Positions 55,735 through 64,000 of a stretch of 64,000 bases of DNA are shown one piece after another. The number at the start of each line of letters is the position of its first letter. The first letter of the stretch is position 1. The stretch covers positions 1 through 64,000 of the forward strand of contig NZ_JOFX01000050.1 of the NCBI RefSeq assembly GCF_000719345.1, in the 5' to 3' direction. The notes under the pieces were generated by a model. It ran no database searches. It was given only the letters and a program-made list of their open reading frames with translations, and had not been told where the DNA came from. Source of the DNA: Streptomyces sp. NRRL F-2664 (GTDB lineage Bacteria > Actinomycetota > Actinomycetes > Streptomycetales > Streptomycetaceae). The position numbers and the translations under genes were made by a program.

Positions 55735-56403
55735 GTGAAAGCAGGAACGGCCCTGAACACCCGCCTCGACCACCGCAACCCCCTCGTGTTCGACACGCAC
55801 GAGCTGGGTCGGCGTCCTGGTGCCATGCAGCGGCTGTCGCGCGAGATCGACGCACCGGCGGACCTCGGTCTCGCCGGGGTGATCGGAGTGCCGGAAGGCG
55901 CTCCGGTGAAGCTGGACCTCCGCCTGGAGTCGGTCATGGAAGGGGTGCTTGTCACAGGCACCGTCCGTGCATCGGCGACGGGGGAGTGCGTAAGGTGTCT
56001 GGAGGCCGTCGAGCGCCAGCTCAAGGCGGACTTCCAGGAGATGTTCTCGTACCCTGACGCCGACGACCGGGGCCGCGCCAAGGCGGAGCCGGCCGACGAC
56101 GCCGAGGACGACGAGGACATGCTCTTCCTCGAGGACGGTTTGTTCGACCTCGAACCCGTGCTGCGCGATGCGGTGGTGCTCGCACTGCCGATGCAGCCGG
56201 TGTGCCGGGAGGACTGTCTCGGACTGTGTCCCGACTGCGGGGCCGGTCTGAACGACGACCCGGACCACCACCACGACGCCGTCGACATCCGTTGGGCGGC
56301 TTTGCAGGAACTCGTCGTTACCGATCAGGACGGCGAGAAGGACAACATGAGCGGCACTGCATCTGACGACGTTCAGAGCGCCGCCGAGAAGCAGGAGAAG
56401 TAG
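55735..56403 (+). CDS. DUF177 (YceD) protein, ribosome-linked
   Basis: 222 residues. Conserved: [41 protein letters not shown], then a C-terminal cysteine cluster [17 protein letters not shown] that may bind zinc. YceD proteins are encoded just upstream of rpmF almost universally and are implicated in 23S rRNA/ribosome maturation (family knowledge). GTG 55735 is nominal; CTG 55753, behind AGGAACGG, would start at [10 protein letters not shown] as in relatives. Two bases separate its stop from rpmF. Confidence 0.9.
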   Translation: MKAGTALNTRLDHRNPLVFDTHELGRRPGAMQRLSREIDAPADLGLAGVIGVPEGAPVKLDLRLESVMEGVLVTGTVRASATGECVRCLEAVERQLKADFQEMFSYPDADDRGRAKAEPADDAEDDEDMLFLEDGLFDLEPVLRDAVVLALPMQPVCREDCLGLCPDCGAGLNDDPDHHHDAVDIRWAALQELVVTDQDGEKDNMSGTASDDVQSAAEKQEK

Positions 56404-56405
56404 CC

Positions 56406-56579
56406 GTGGCTGTTCCGAAGCGGAAGATGTCGCGCAGCAACACGCGCCACCGCCGGTCGCAGTGGAAGGCTGCGGTCCCCACCCTGGTTTCGTGTGAGCG
56501 TTGCCAGGAGCCGAAGCTCCAGCACATCGCGTGCCCGAGCTGCGGCACCTACAACAAGCGCCAGGTCCTCGAGGTCTGA
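56406..56579 (+). CDS. rpmF: 50S ribosomal protein bL32
   Basis: 57 residues, GTG start: [20 protein letters not shown], then VSCERCQEP and [13 protein letters not shown] with two CxxC pairs (zinc-binding form). The ribosome site is GAGAAG within the end of the preceding gene. Middle gene of the DUF177-rpmF-rnc operon. Confidence 0.96.
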   Translation: MAVPKRKMSRSNTRHRRSQWKAAVPTLVSCERCQEPKLQHIACPSCGTYNKRQVLEV

Positions 56580-56598
56580 GCGGCTGGTGAGAGGCGCA

Positions 56599-57444
56599 AT
56601 GTCTGAGCTGTCCAACGCTGAGAAGCAGGCAGACAGTAACAACGCGGCCTCGTCCCACACGCTTCTGGAAGGGCGGCTCGGGTACCGACTCGAGTCCGCC
56701 CTTCTGGTGCGTGCTCTGACCCACCGCTCGTACGCGTACGAGAACGGCGGCCTGCCCACCAACGAACGCCTGGAGTTCCTCGGGGACTCCGTGCTGGGCC
56801 TGGTGGTCACGGACACGCTGTACACCACCCACCCGGACCTTCCCGAAGGCCAGCTGGCCAAGCTTCGGGCCGCGGTGGTCAACTCGCGCGCACTGGCGGA
56901 GGTCGGGCGCGGCCTCGACCTCGGCTCCTTCATCCGGCTCGGCCGGGGCGAAGAGGGCACGGGCGGCCGGGACAAGGCCTCCATCCTCGCCGACACCCTT
57001 GAAGCGGTCATCGGCGCGGTCTACCTCGACCAGGGCCTCGACGCGGCCTCGGAGCTGGTCCACCGGCTCTTCGACCCGCTGATCGAGAAGTCCTCGAACC
57101 TCGGGGCCGGCCTGGACTGGAAGACCAGTCTCCAGGAGCTCACGGCCGCCGAAGGTCTTGGCGTACCGGAATACCTGGTCACCGAGACCGGTCCGGACCA
57201 CGAGAAGACCTTCACTGCTGCTGCCCGCGTCGGTGGTGTCTCGTACGGCACCGGCACCGGCCGCAGCAAGAAGGAAGCGGAACAGCAGGCCGCGGAGTCC
57301 GCGTGGCGCGGGATCCGCGCCGCGGCGGACGAGCGGGCCGCGGCGGCGGCAGCAGCGGCCGCCGCTCCGGCAGAGGTCCCGGCTTCGGCCGAGGCCGTGG
57401 ACGGCGGGGTGCCGACGCCCGCCGATCCGGCGCCGGAGGCCTGA
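56599..57444 (+). CDS. rnc: Ribonuclease III
   Basis: 281-residue double-strand-specific endonuclease processing rRNA and structured mRNAs; in streptomycetes it (AbsB) affects antibiotic production. Signature [18 protein letters not shown] (catalytic Glu/Asp), second metal region [15 protein letters not shown], then a dsRNA-binding domain about residues 170-238 ([34 protein letters not shown]). An alanine-rich tail of about 35 residues follows. ATG 56599 follows GAGAGGCGC. Confidence 0.95.
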   Translation: MSELSNAEKQADSNNAASSHTLLEGRLGYRLESALLVRALTHRSYAYENGGLPTNERLEFLGDSVLGLVVTDTLYTTHPDLPEGQLAKLRAAVVNSRALAEVGRGLDLGSFIRLGRGEEGTGGRDKASILADTLEAVIGAVYLDQGLDAASELVHRLFDPLIEKSSNLGAGLDWKTSLQELTAAEGLGVPEYLVTETGPDHEKTFTAAARVGGVSYGTGTGRSKKEAEQQAAESAWRGIRAAADERAAAAAAAAAAPAEVPASAEAVDGGVPTPADPAPEA

Positions 57445-57474
57445 CCTTCCTTCGGGTACCCCCTCGGGCATCCC

Positions 57475-57507
57475 TTCGCCCGCCCCTGCACCGCAGGGGC
57501 GGGCGAA
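57475..57507. terminator. Terminator after rnc
   Basis: Perfect 15-bp stem TTCGCCCGCCCCTGC (57475-57489) with 57493-57507 and loop ACC. Confidence 0.88.
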
Positions 57508-57570
57508 GCCGTTTCCGGCGGCCGGTACGCTCGCGGCAGCGCCCCGATCCGCACCCGATGGAGGTTCCCC

Positions 57571-58440
57571 GTGCCCGAGCTGCCCGAAGTCGAAGTCGTA
57601 CGGCGGGGGCTGGAACGCTGGGTGGCGGGACGGACCGTCGAGTCCGTCGAGGTCCTGCACCCGCGTGCGGTCAGGCGCCATCCGGGCGGGGGAGCGGATT
57701 TCGCAGCGCGCCTGAGGGGGGAGACCCTCGGAGTGCCGCAGCGGCGCGGGAAGTACCTGTGGCTGCCCCTGGCGGGACGGGACCTGGCGGTGCTCGGGCA
57801 CCTGGGGATGAGCGGGCAGTTGCTGGTGCAGCCCGAGGACGCCCCGGACGAGAAGCACCTGCGGATCCGGGTCCGCTTCGGGGACGGCGCCGGGACGGAG
57901 CTGCGCTTCGTCGACCAGCGGACCTTCGGCGGGCTCTCGCTGCACGAGACCGCGGCCGACGGCGCCGACGCGCTGCCCGACGTCATCGCGCACATCGCGC
58001 GGGACCCCCTGGACCCGCTGTTCGACGAAGCCGCCTACCACCTCGCGCTGCGCGCCAAGCGGACCACCGTGAAGCGGGCGCTGCTCGACCAGTCGCTGAT
58101 CAGCGGGGTCGGCAACATCTACGCGGACGAGGCGCTGTGGCGTGCGAAGCTGCACTACGAGCGCCCGACGGCCCACCTCACGCGCCCCCGGAGCGCGGAA
58201 CTCCTCGGCCACGTCCGCGACGTCATGAACGCGGCCCTTGCGGTGGGCGGCACGAGCTTCGACAGCCTGTACGTCAACGTGAACGGTGAGTCGGGGTACT
58301 TCGACCGTTCGCTCGACGCCTACGGGCGTGAGGACGAGCCGTGCCGGCGCTGCGGCGCGCCGATACGCCGCCGGCCGTGGATGAACCGGTCGAGCTACTT
58401 CTGCCCGCGCTGTCAGCGGCCGCCGCGCGTGCCGTCGTAG
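57571..58440 (+). CDS. mutM: Formamidopyrimidine-DNA glycosylase
   Basis: 289-residue bifunctional repair enzyme removing 8-oxoguanine. [16 protein letters not shown] (Pro and Glu nucleophile/acid after Met removal), [23 protein letters not shown], the H2TH region [20 protein letters not shown] and a C-terminal zinc finger (CRRCGAPI ... CPRCQ). GTG 57571 follows GGAGGTTCCCC. Its 3' end overlaps the convergent HxlR gene by 28 bp. Confidence 0.95.
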   Translation: MPELPEVEVVRRGLERWVAGRTVESVEVLHPRAVRRHPGGGADFAARLRGETLGVPQRRGKYLWLPLAGRDLAVLGHLGMSGQLLVQPEDAPDEKHLRIRVRFGDGAGTELRFVDQRTFGGLSLHETAADGADALPDVIAHIARDPLDPLFDEAAYHLALRAKRTTVKRALLDQSLISGVGNIYADEALWRAKLHYERPTAHLTRPRSAELLGHVRDVMNAALAVGGTSFDSLYVNVNGESGYFDRSLDAYGREDEPCRRCGAPIRRRPWMNRSSYFCPRCQRPPRVPS

Positions 58441-58817
58441 GTCTCCCGGGCGGCCAGGACGGCCGTCATGTTCTCCTCCAGGTGGTGGATCAGCGCGAGG
58501 AGGCGGTCCGCGACCTCGATGCCGAGGGGCGTCAGCTCGTAGTCGACGCGCGGGGGGTTGGTCGGCTGTGCCTCACGGTTGACGATGCCGTCGCGCTCCA
58601 GCGCGTGCAGGGTCTGGGAGAGCATCTTCTCGCTCACGCCCTCCACCCGGCGGCGCAGCTCGTTGAACCGGGAGGGGCCCTCGCGCAGGGCGCCCACGGT
58701 GAGGCTGCCCCAGCGGCCGGTCACGTGCTCCAGCGTCTCGCGGGACGGGCAGGCACGCGCGAAGACGTCGAACGGCTGCTCGGACGTGCCGGTGTCGGTA
58801 CAGGCGGGGGTCTCCAT
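58413..58817 (-). CDS. HxlR family transcriptional regulator
   Basis: 134 residues with one winged helix: [75 protein letters not shown]. The first cysteine before the helix (ACPSRE) sits where redox- or aldehyde-sensing HxlR proteins carry theirs. ATG 58817 is chosen; the frame extends further but into the promoter region. Divergent from a WrbA-like flavoprotein gene, which it probably represses. Confidence 0.9.
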   Translation of the reverse strand: METPACTDTGTSEQPFDVFARACPSRETLEHVTGRWGSLTVGALREGPSRFNELRRRVEGVSEKMLSQTLHALERDGIVNREAQPTNPPRVDYELTPLGIEVADRLLALIHHLEENMTAVLAARETYDGTRGGR

Positions 58818-58841
58818 AGAACAAGCGTACTCCCGGGCAGC

Positions 58842-58874
58842 GCTAACTCGTAGCTTGCGCTTTCTAAAAGTTAG
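58842..58874. promoter_or_regulatory. Spaced CTAACT/AGTTAG repeat, HxlR operator candidate
   Basis: CTAACT (58843-58848) and AGTTAG (58869-58874), with GC flanking each arm on the outer side, lie between the divergent HxlR and flavoprotein genes in a locally A/T-rich stretch. Confidence 0.45.
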
Positions 58875-58941
58875 TGCTTCTCTTGCTTCCATCGCACCAC
58901 GCCCCGTGGTGCGGCGAAGCCTTCCGAGGGAGAGATCAGCC

Positions 58942-59553
58942 TTGTCCGCCACCACGCACACCCCCGTCGTCTCGATCGCCTACCACTCCGGCTACGGCCA
59001 CACCGCCGTCATCGCCGACGCAGTCCGCAGCGGCGCCGTGGACGCCGGGGCGACCGTCCACCTGATCAAGGTCGACGAGATCGACGACGCGCAGTGGGAG
59101 CTGCTCGACGCCTCCGACGCGATCGTCTTCGGCTCCCCGACCTACATGGGTACGGCCTCGGGCGCCTTCCACGTCTTCGCGGAGGCCTCCTCCAAGCGCT
59201 GGTTCGCAGACGCCTGGCAGGACAAGATCGCGGCAGGGTTCACCAACTCCGCCTCGAAGAGCGGCGACAAGCTGCACACCCTGCAGTTCTTCCAGGTGCT
59301 GGCCGCTCAGCACGGCATGCACTGGGTCAACCTGGGTCTCAAGCCGGGCTGGAACTCCAGCACGGCCTCGGAGAACGACCTCAACCGCCTGGGCTTCTTC
59401 TCCGGCGCCGCCGCCCAGTCCAACTCCGACGAGGGTGCGGACGCTGTGCACAAGGCCGACATCGCGACGGCCGAACACCTCGGCCGCCGCGTCACCGAGC
59501 ACACCCGCACCCTCCTCGCGGGCCGCGCGGCCCTGGCGACCGCGGCGGTCTGA
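58942..59553 (+). CDS. WrbA-like NAD(P)H:flavin oxidoreductase
   Basis: 203-residue flavodoxin-fold protein: VVSIAYHSGYGHTAVIADAV (FMN phosphate loop), VFGSPTYMGTASGAFHVFAE, WQDKIAAGFTNSASKSGDKLHTL. Family members reduce quinones with FMN. TTG 58942 is used because GAGGGAGAG lies upstream and the protein then starts SATTHTPVVSIAYHSG; no ATG is near. Controlled presumably by the divergent HxlR gene. Confidence 0.9.
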   Translation: MSATTHTPVVSIAYHSGYGHTAVIADAVRSGAVDAGATVHLIKVDEIDDAQWELLDASDAIVFGSPTYMGTASGAFHVFAEASSKRWFADAWQDKIAAGFTNSASKSGDKLHTLQFFQVLAAQHGMHWVNLGLKPGWNSSTASENDLNRLGFFSGAAAQSNSDEGADAVHKADIATAEHLGRRVTEHTRTLLAGRAALATAAV

Positions 59554-59556
59554 GCC

Positions 59557-59585
59557 CCCGACCGCCGTACCCGCCGGCGGCCGGG
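59557..59585. terminator. Hairpin between flavoprotein and CAP genes
   Basis: Arms CCCGACCGCCG and CGGCGGCCGGG with one mismatch; between convergent genes, probably terminating both. Confidence 0.6.
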
Positions 59586-59592
59586 ACAGGCG

Positions 59593-60582
59593 TCAGAAGC
59601 CGAAGTCCTGGGTCCACCAGGGGCCGCCCGGGGCGAAGTGGGCGCCCACGCCGAGGGTGCGGAATTCGCAGTTGAGGATGTTCGCCTTGTGGCCCGGGCT
59701 GTTCATCCAGGCCTTCATGACGGAACCGGCGTCGCCCTGCCCGCGGGCTATGTTCTCGGCGGCCAGACCCGAGAGGCCGGCCGCGGCGGCCCGGTCCCAG
59801 GGGGTGTTGCCGTCGGGGTCCTGATGACCGAAGAAGCCGCGGGTGGCCATGTCCTTGCTGAAGGCTCCGGCCAGCGCCGCCAGCGGCGGGTTGGCGCGGA
59901 CCGGGCCGCAGCCGGCCTGGGCGCGCTCCTGGTTCACCAGGGTGACCACGGCTGCCTCCTCCGCGGAGTGGGTGTCCAGGCTCGGCCGGGACGCGGACGC
60001 GGTCGGGGCCGGCGTGGCGGGTGCCGGGGCCTGCGTGCTGGGTGCCGGGGCCGGTGTGCTGGGGGCGGGGGCCTGCGTCTTGCGCGGAGCCTCGGGGGAG
60101 GGGCTCGCCGGGGGTGCCGGGCGCTCCGTGCTCGGCGACGCCTTCGGCGGGGCCGACGGAGCAGGCGGGGCCGAGCGGGTCGGCGGGGCCGACGGGGACG
60201 GGGAGCCCGACGGCGTCGGAGAGCTCGACGGCGTGGGGGAGCTCGACGGGGTGGGAGAGGCCGACGGGGTCGGCGAGGCGGGCGCGGGCGCGGTTGCGGT
60301 CGGCGTCGTGGCGCCGCGGCCGGACAGGCTCGCGAGACCACCCTGCTTCTGGAGCAGGGAATCGCCGGGGCCGGGCGTGGTCTTCGCGCCGGTCTTCGCG
60401 GCGGTGTTCTCCGTGCCGCTGACGCCCACGTAGGGGAAGGAATCGCCGACTGGCACCATGCCGGTGGTGACGGCGGCGGTGCCGAGGGCGACGGCCACCG
60501 AGATCCCGAGCAGGCCGGAGCGCAGGGCGGTGCCGTGCGTGCCGCCGCGGCGCGGCGGGGCGGGGAGCCGGTGACGTCCCAT
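59593..60582 (-). CDS. Secreted CAP-domain protein
   Basis: 329 residues. N-terminal basic stretch plus hydrophobic helix (LRSGLLGISVAVALGTAAVTTG, residues about 20-42) is a signal or anchor. A ~120-residue linker of SPTPS/APAP repeats follows, then a CAP/SCP domain from about residue 205: EEAAVVTLVNQERAQAGC, FSKDMATRGFFGHQDPDG, AAENIARGQGDAGSVMKAW, NSPGHKANILNCEFRTLGVG. The bacterial CAP histidine and glutamate are present. Function of bacterial CAP proteins is poorly known. Confidence 0.9.
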   Translation of the reverse strand: MGRHRLPAPPRRGGTHGTALRSGLLGISVAVALGTAAVTTGMVPVGDSFPYVGVSGTENTAAKTGAKTTPGPGDSLLQKQGGLASLSGRGATTPTATAPAPASPTPSASPTPSSSPTPSSSPTPSGSPSPSAPPTRSAPPAPSAPPKASPSTERPAPPASPSPEAPRKTQAPAPSTPAPAPSTQAPAPATPAPTASASRPSLDTHSAEEAAVVTLVNQERAQAGCGPVRANPPLAALAGAFSKDMATRGFFGHQDPDGNTPWDRAAAAGLSGLAAENIARGQGDAGSVMKAWMNSPGHKANILNCEFRTLGVGAHFAPGGPWWTQDFGF

Positions 60583-60620
60583 CGGTGTCGTGCCTTCCTG
60601 ACCGGATCAAGATCATCCCT

Positions 60621-60642
60621 AACCCACCCAAATGGGTGAGTT
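60621..60642. promoter_or_regulatory. 22-bp palindrome upstream of CAP gene
   Basis: AACCCACCCA/TGGGTGAGTT pair 9 of 10 positions around AA; 38 bp upstream of the CAP-protein start, between it and acylphosphatase. Confidence 0.4.
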
Positions 60643-60719
60643 CATTGGTGCGCGACTGTACGCCATGGGGCCCTGGGGGCGATGTGACCGGAAAGTGCTC
60701 ACCCGGTTAGCGTTCACGC

Positions 60720-61001
60720 ATGAACGAAGACGTCCGTCTGACCGCGTGGGTGCGCGGCCGTGTGCAGGGAGTGGGCTTCCGCTGGTTCACCAGGGAGAAC
60801 GCCTTGGAGATCGGCGGGGTGGTCGGCTTCGCGCTCAACCTCGACGACGGGCGAGTACAGGTGGTCGCCGAAGGTCAACGTGAGAATTGCCACCGGCTGC
60901 TCGACTGGCTGAGGTCCGACGACACGCCCGGCCGGGTGGACGGGGTGACAGAGATCTGGGGGACACCGCGCGGTGGCTACGACGGTTTCGGCATGCGGTG
61001 A
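60720..61001 (+). CDS. acyP: Acylphosphatase
   Basis: 93-residue enzyme hydrolysing acyl phosphates. [18 protein letters not shown] carries the phosphate-binding arginine and loop, and [17 protein letters not shown] the catalytic asparagine. The ATG has no strong ribosome site. The location upstream of smc is common in actinobacteria. Confidence 0.93.
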   Translation: MNEDVRLTAWVRGRVQGVGFRWFTRENALEIGGVVGFALNLDDGRVQVVAEGQRENCHRLLDWLRSDDTPGRVDGVTEIWGTPRGGYDGFGMR

Positions 61002-61348
61002 GCGATCGGCTGATCATGAACTCATCACATCTCTGAACGCCCGGACCCGGTCGGAACTGGGCATTCGTCGCCGACGCGTTGCCGCCGAGGCCGATCCGTG
61101 GAAGGCTCGGAGACGAGGATGATCTCCATGCCGCTCGCGGGGGCCGGGGTGCCCGCCGATACGGGGCGTGATCGTGTTGACCGTCAAACTTTTTGGTGAG
61201 ACGCTGGAAGCCCCGCGCACCTGAGCTGTTTGGCAGTACTGGCAGTAGTCAGCGCAGTGACTGACAGTCGCTGCCGGACACCGCGGGTGCGATTCCCTCA
61301 CGACCCTCACCGCTTCGGTCGGTCACTCAGTGTGGAGGACCATCCATC
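61002..61348. other. 347-bp gap with promoter of the small gene
   Basis: No gene is supported. TTGACCGTC near 61173 could be a -35 element, and the nested repeats GGCAGTACTGGCAGTAGTCAG and GTGACTGAC (about 61231-61266) sit about 90-120 bp before the next start, possible regulator sites. Confidence 0.4.
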
Positions 61349-61567
61349 ATGGCAAAGGCGCTTCTCGGTTACGTCGGCGGTTCCGACCCGCGACTCCTCG
61401 CCGAGATGCGGCGGCTTCAGCAGCGCGTCCAGGACCTCGAGTCCGAGCTCGTACGGATTCAGTCCGAGAATGACGCGCTGAACGCGGCCGCCGCTCAGCA
61501 CGACGGAGACTCGCTGATGAACAGCATCGACATCGACGTACCCCAGGCGGAGCCTGCGCTCACCTGA
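61349..61567 (+). CDS. Small coiled-coil protein, 72 residues
   Basis: MAKALLGYVGGSDPRLLAEM then a leucine-zipper-like helix (RRLQQRVQDLESELVRIQSENDALN) and an acidic end (DIDVPQAEPALT). GGAGGACC lies upstream. Widely found in streptomycetes near smc, to my recollection; function unknown, probably a dimeric adaptor. Confidence 0.8.
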   Translation: MAKALLGYVGGSDPRLLAEMRRLQQRVQDLESELVRIQSENDALNAAAAQHDGDSLMNSIDIDVPQAEPALT

Positions 61568-61610
61568 TCCGCGCTCACTCGTCGCTCGAATTCAGCCCCG
61601 CATGATCTGC

Positions 61611-61640
61611 AAGGGACGCTCCGGCGTCCCTTCTTTCTTT
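61611..61640 (+). terminator. Terminator with T-rich tail before smc
   Basis: Perfect 9-bp stem AAGGGACGC/GCGTCCCTT with loop TCCG, followed by CTTTCTTT. Confidence 0.8.
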
Positions 61641-61751
61641 GGCCTCGCACCAGGGACCACAGGGCCGGGCGGGGGTCCTGATGCCTCTGACGTCAGTCGT
61701 GCCCTGCACCTTCATGGGTGAAACCGGACGTGAGAGGTAGAGTCCGGCGGC

Positions 61752-64000
61752 GTGCACCTCAAGTCCCTGACCCTGCGTGGCTTCAAATCCTTCGCCTCCG
61801 CCACCACCCTGCGCTTCGAACCCGGCATCACCTGCGTCGTCGGTCCCAACGGCTCGGGAAAGTCCAACGTCGTCGACGCGCTGTCCTGGGTCATGGGTGA
61901 GCAGGGCGCCAAGTCCCTGCGCGGCGGGAAGATGGAGGACGTCATCTTCGCCGGGACCACCGGCCGCCCGCCGCTCGGGCGGGCCGAGGTCTCCCTGACG
62001 ATCGACAACTCCGACGGCGCGCTGCCCATCGACTACGCCGAAGTCACCATCACCCGGATCATGTTCCGCGGCGGCAGCAGCGAGTACCAGATCAACGGTG
62101 ACACCTGCCGGCTGCTCGACATCCAGGAACTGCTCTCCGACTCCGGCATCGGCCGCGAGATGCACGTCATCGTCGGGCAGGGCCAGCTGGACTCCGTCCT
62201 GCACGCCGACCCCATGGGCCGCCGCGCCTTCATCGAGGAGGCGGCCGGGGTCCTCAAGCACCGCAAGCGCAAGGAGAAGGCGCTGCGGAAGCTGGACGCG
62301 ATGCAGGCCAACCTCGCCCGCGTCCAGGACCTCGGAGACGAGCTGAGACGCCAGCTCAAACCCCTGGGCCGGCAGGCCGCCGTCGCCCGGCGGGCAGCCG
62401 TGATCCAGGCCGATCTGCGCGACGCACGACTGCGGCTCCTCGCCGACGACCTGGTGGCCCTGCGGCGCGCCCTCGACGCGGAGATCGCCGACGAGGCCGC
62501 GCTGAAGGAGCGCAAGGAGGCCGCCGAGGCCCAGCTCGCGGGCGCGCTGCGGCGCGAGGCGGAGCTGGAGGAGGCCGTACGGGAGCTCGCACCGCGGCTG
62601 CGGCGCGCGCAGCAGACCTGGTACGAGCTGTCGCAGCTCGCCGAGCGGGTACGGGGCACCGCGTCCCTGGCGGACGCACGGGTCAAGAGCGCGACGGCCC
62701 CCGTCGAGGAGGAGCGCCGGGGGCGCGATCCGGAGGACATGGAGCGGGAGGCCGAACGGATCCGTGAGCAGGAGGCGGAGCTGACGGCGGCCCTGGAGGC
62801 GGCCTCACGGGCCCTGGAGGACACCAGCGGGCACCGCGCGGAGCTGGAGCGGGAGCTGGCCGAGGAGGAGCGCCGGCTGCGGGACGCCGCCCGGGCCGTC
62901 GCCGACCGGCGCGAGGGACTGGCGCGGCTCACGGGACGGCTCGGCGCCGCCCGCTCCCGCGCCGGGGCGGCACAGGCGGAGATCGACCGGCTCGCCCTGG
63001 CGCGGGACGAGGCGCAGATGCGGGCGGAGGCCGCGCAGGCCGAGTACGAAGCACTGGCCCAGGAGGTCGGCGGGCTCGACGATCCGTCGGCGGAGACCGA
63101 CCACGAGGCCGCGCGGGCGGAGCTGAAGGAGGCCGAGGCCGGCCTCGGCGCCGCACGGGAGGCACTGGCGGCGGCGGAGCGCGAGCGGGCGGCGGTGTCC
63201 GCCCGCCGGGACGCGCTGGCGCTGGGGCTGCGCCGCAAGGACGGTACGGGGACGCTGCTCGCGGCCCGGGAACGGCTGGCCGGTGTACTCGGGCCGGCGG
63301 CGGAGCGGCTCTCGGTCGCCCCGGGGTACGAAGCCGCCGTGGCCGCCGCGCTGGGCTCGGCTGCGGACGCCCTGGCGGTGGCCTCCCCATCGGCGGCGGC
63401 CGAAGCCCTCCGCCATCTCCGCGCAGCGGATGCGGGCCGGGCCACGCTCCTGATCACCCCGCCGGCTGTCCGCCAGGACGGGGCCGCCCTCCGGGCTGCT
63501 GCGGCCGCGGTGCCGGGCCAGGCCTGCGGGCCGGAGCCCGCCGCTGTTCTGCCGGACGGTGGTACGCGTGGGGGCGCCCCGGCGTCTGCAACGCAGACCC
63601 TTCCCGGGGATCGAGCCGTGTCCCCCGCAGGCCCGACCGCCCTGCCGGGCGCCGGGACCGAGGGGGCCCGGCCGGACCGGGGGCCGGCCCCCGTCGGGCA
63701 GGCGGGCGTCTGCGAACACCACCGGGCGGGTCGGGAGGCCGGGTCCGGGGCTGGTGCGGCGGATGCGGTCCGGACCGGCCCGGGTGTGCGGGCGGCCTCG
63801 GCGGCGGTGCCGGGAGCGGCGGGCGGTCCGCCGGTCCTGCCCGGCCAGGCGGAGGCGCCCGGGGCCGCCGCCAGGGGCGCGGAGGCCGGTGGCCCTCCTG
63901 TCCTGCCCGGGCAGGGCGCGGCATCCGGCGCCGGGCGCGGACCAGACGCCGGTGCGGGCACGGGCGTGCCCGTCGTGGCGCTCGTGGACGGGGACGACGC
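61752..64000 (+). CDS. smc: Chromosome segregation protein SMC (partial)
   Basis: The first ~749 codons of condensin SMC; the gene continues past the right edge. GTG 61752 gives [15 protein letters not shown]. Walker A is [11 protein letters not shown] (residues ~30-39), the Q-loop region is [19 protein letters not shown], and the [16 protein letters not shown] region follows. The left coiled coil spans about residues 165-495 (long Glu/Arg/Ala heptads). The hinge starts near residue 510 ([25 protein letters not shown]). From about residue 572 to 735 the hinge is interrupted by Ala/Gly/Pro/Thr-rich low complexity with two GGPPVLPGQ units, far longer than hinge loops I know. Confidence 0.93.
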   Translation, partial: MHLKSLTLRGFKSFASATTLRFEPGITCVVGPNGSGKSNVVDALSWVMGEQGAKSLRGGKMEDVIFAGTTGRPPLGRAEVSLTIDNSDGALPIDYAEVTITRIMFRGGSSEYQINGDTCRLLDIQELLSDSGIGREMHVIVGQGQLDSVLHADPMGRRAFIEEAAGVLKHRKRKEKALRKLDAMQANLARVQDLGDELRRQLKPLGRQAAVARRAAVIQADLRDARLRLLADDLVALRRALDAEIADEAALKERKEAAEAQLAGALRREAELEEAVRELAPRLRRAQQTWYELSQLAERVRGTASLADARVKSATAPVEEERRGRDPEDMEREAERIREQEAELTAALEAASRALEDTSGHRAELERELAEEERRLRDAARAVADRREGLARLTGRLGAARSRAGAAQAEIDRLALARDEAQMRAEAAQAEYEALAQEVGGLDDPSAETDHEAARAELKEAEAGLGAAREALAAAERERAAVSARRDALALGLRRKDGTGTLLAARERLAGVLGPAAERLSVAPGYEAAVAAALGSAADALAVASPSAAAEALRHLRAADAGRATLLITPPAVRQDGAALRAAAAAVPGQACGPEPAAVLPDGGTRGGAPASATQTLPGDRAVSPAGPTALPGAGTEGARPDRGPAPVGQAGVCEHHRAGREAGSGAGAADAVRTGPGVRAASAAVPGAAGGPPVLPGQAEAPGAAARGAEAGGPPVLPGQGAASGAGRGPDAGAGTGVPVVALVDGDD

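Noticed and set aside
59950..60300. Repeats in the CAP gene as satellite DNA
   Set aside because: They encode the SPTPS/APAP linker in frame with signal peptide and CAP domain.

Overview
The window is about 70% G+C, with the strong third-position G/C bias, frequent GTG starts and gene content of a Streptomyces chromosome core. Diagnostic items are two conservons, a lysine-tailed HU protein, NdgR next to leuCD, CofC, an epsilon subunit of acyl-CoA carboxylase and a DivIVA-like coiled-coil protein. From memory, the order from proline catabolism through leuB/ilvE, conservons, gltX, leuCD, hupS, recG and rnc to smc matches the stretch around SCO5518-SCO5577 of S. coelicolor. No insertion sequence, prophage or CRISPR array was seen, and both ends are cut through ongoing chromosome (smc runs off the right end).

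Layout. 0-8.1 kb: an MFS exporter divergent from a TetR regulator with three 26-bp operator-like repeats between them; a PucR-type regulator divergent from proline dehydrogenase and P5C dehydrogenase; a frame-broken nitroreductase; an AAC(2')-type acetyltransferase. 8.4-11 kb: a 42-residue protein, leuB behind a 33-bp palindrome, and ilvE. 11-16.9 kb: an NCS1-type permease divergent from an orphan, divergent urease (fused gamma-beta, then alpha, with no accessory genes), agmatine deiminase and a TetR regulator. 16.9-18.8 kb: a branched-chain amino acid leader peptide and attenuator ahead of citramalate synthase. 18.9-23 kb: a TPM-like membrane protein, a YceI protein, pccB and accE. 23.2-33.1 kb: two tandem conservons (CvnA-B-C-D on the minus strand). 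Both are damaged at the same point: the end of cvnA and the first ~50 codons of cvnB are missing.

33.6-41.9 kb: a small NPRRT-motif protein, an FAH-family protein, gltX, a HAD phosphatase, a Gln-Glu-Glu-Gln-Glu tRNA cluster, ndgR divergent from leuCD, a small protein and hupS. 42-49.1 kb: cofC read into a small cold-shock-like domain, plsC-gpsA-ddl, a DUF3515 lipoprotein, a stand-alone RAM domain, thiL-thiD and rpmB. 49.4-64 kb: DAK2 kinase, recG, rsmD, coaD, DivIVA-like protein, DUF177-rpmF-rnc-mutM, an HxlR regulator divergent from a WrbA-like flavoprotein, a secreted CAP protein, acylphosphatase, a small coiled-coil protein and the start of smc.

The unifying theme is amino-acid and nitrogen metabolism: proline oxidation, Leu/Ile/Val synthesis (leuB, ilvE, cimA, leuCD, ndgR), agmatine/urea nitrogen release and C3-acyl-CoA carboxylation, followed by ribosome, tRNA and chromosome housekeeping genes. 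The most interesting items are the orphan urease-agmatine deiminase locus, the cimA attenuator, the parallel lesions in both conservons, and a ~165-residue low-complexity insertion in the SMC hinge.
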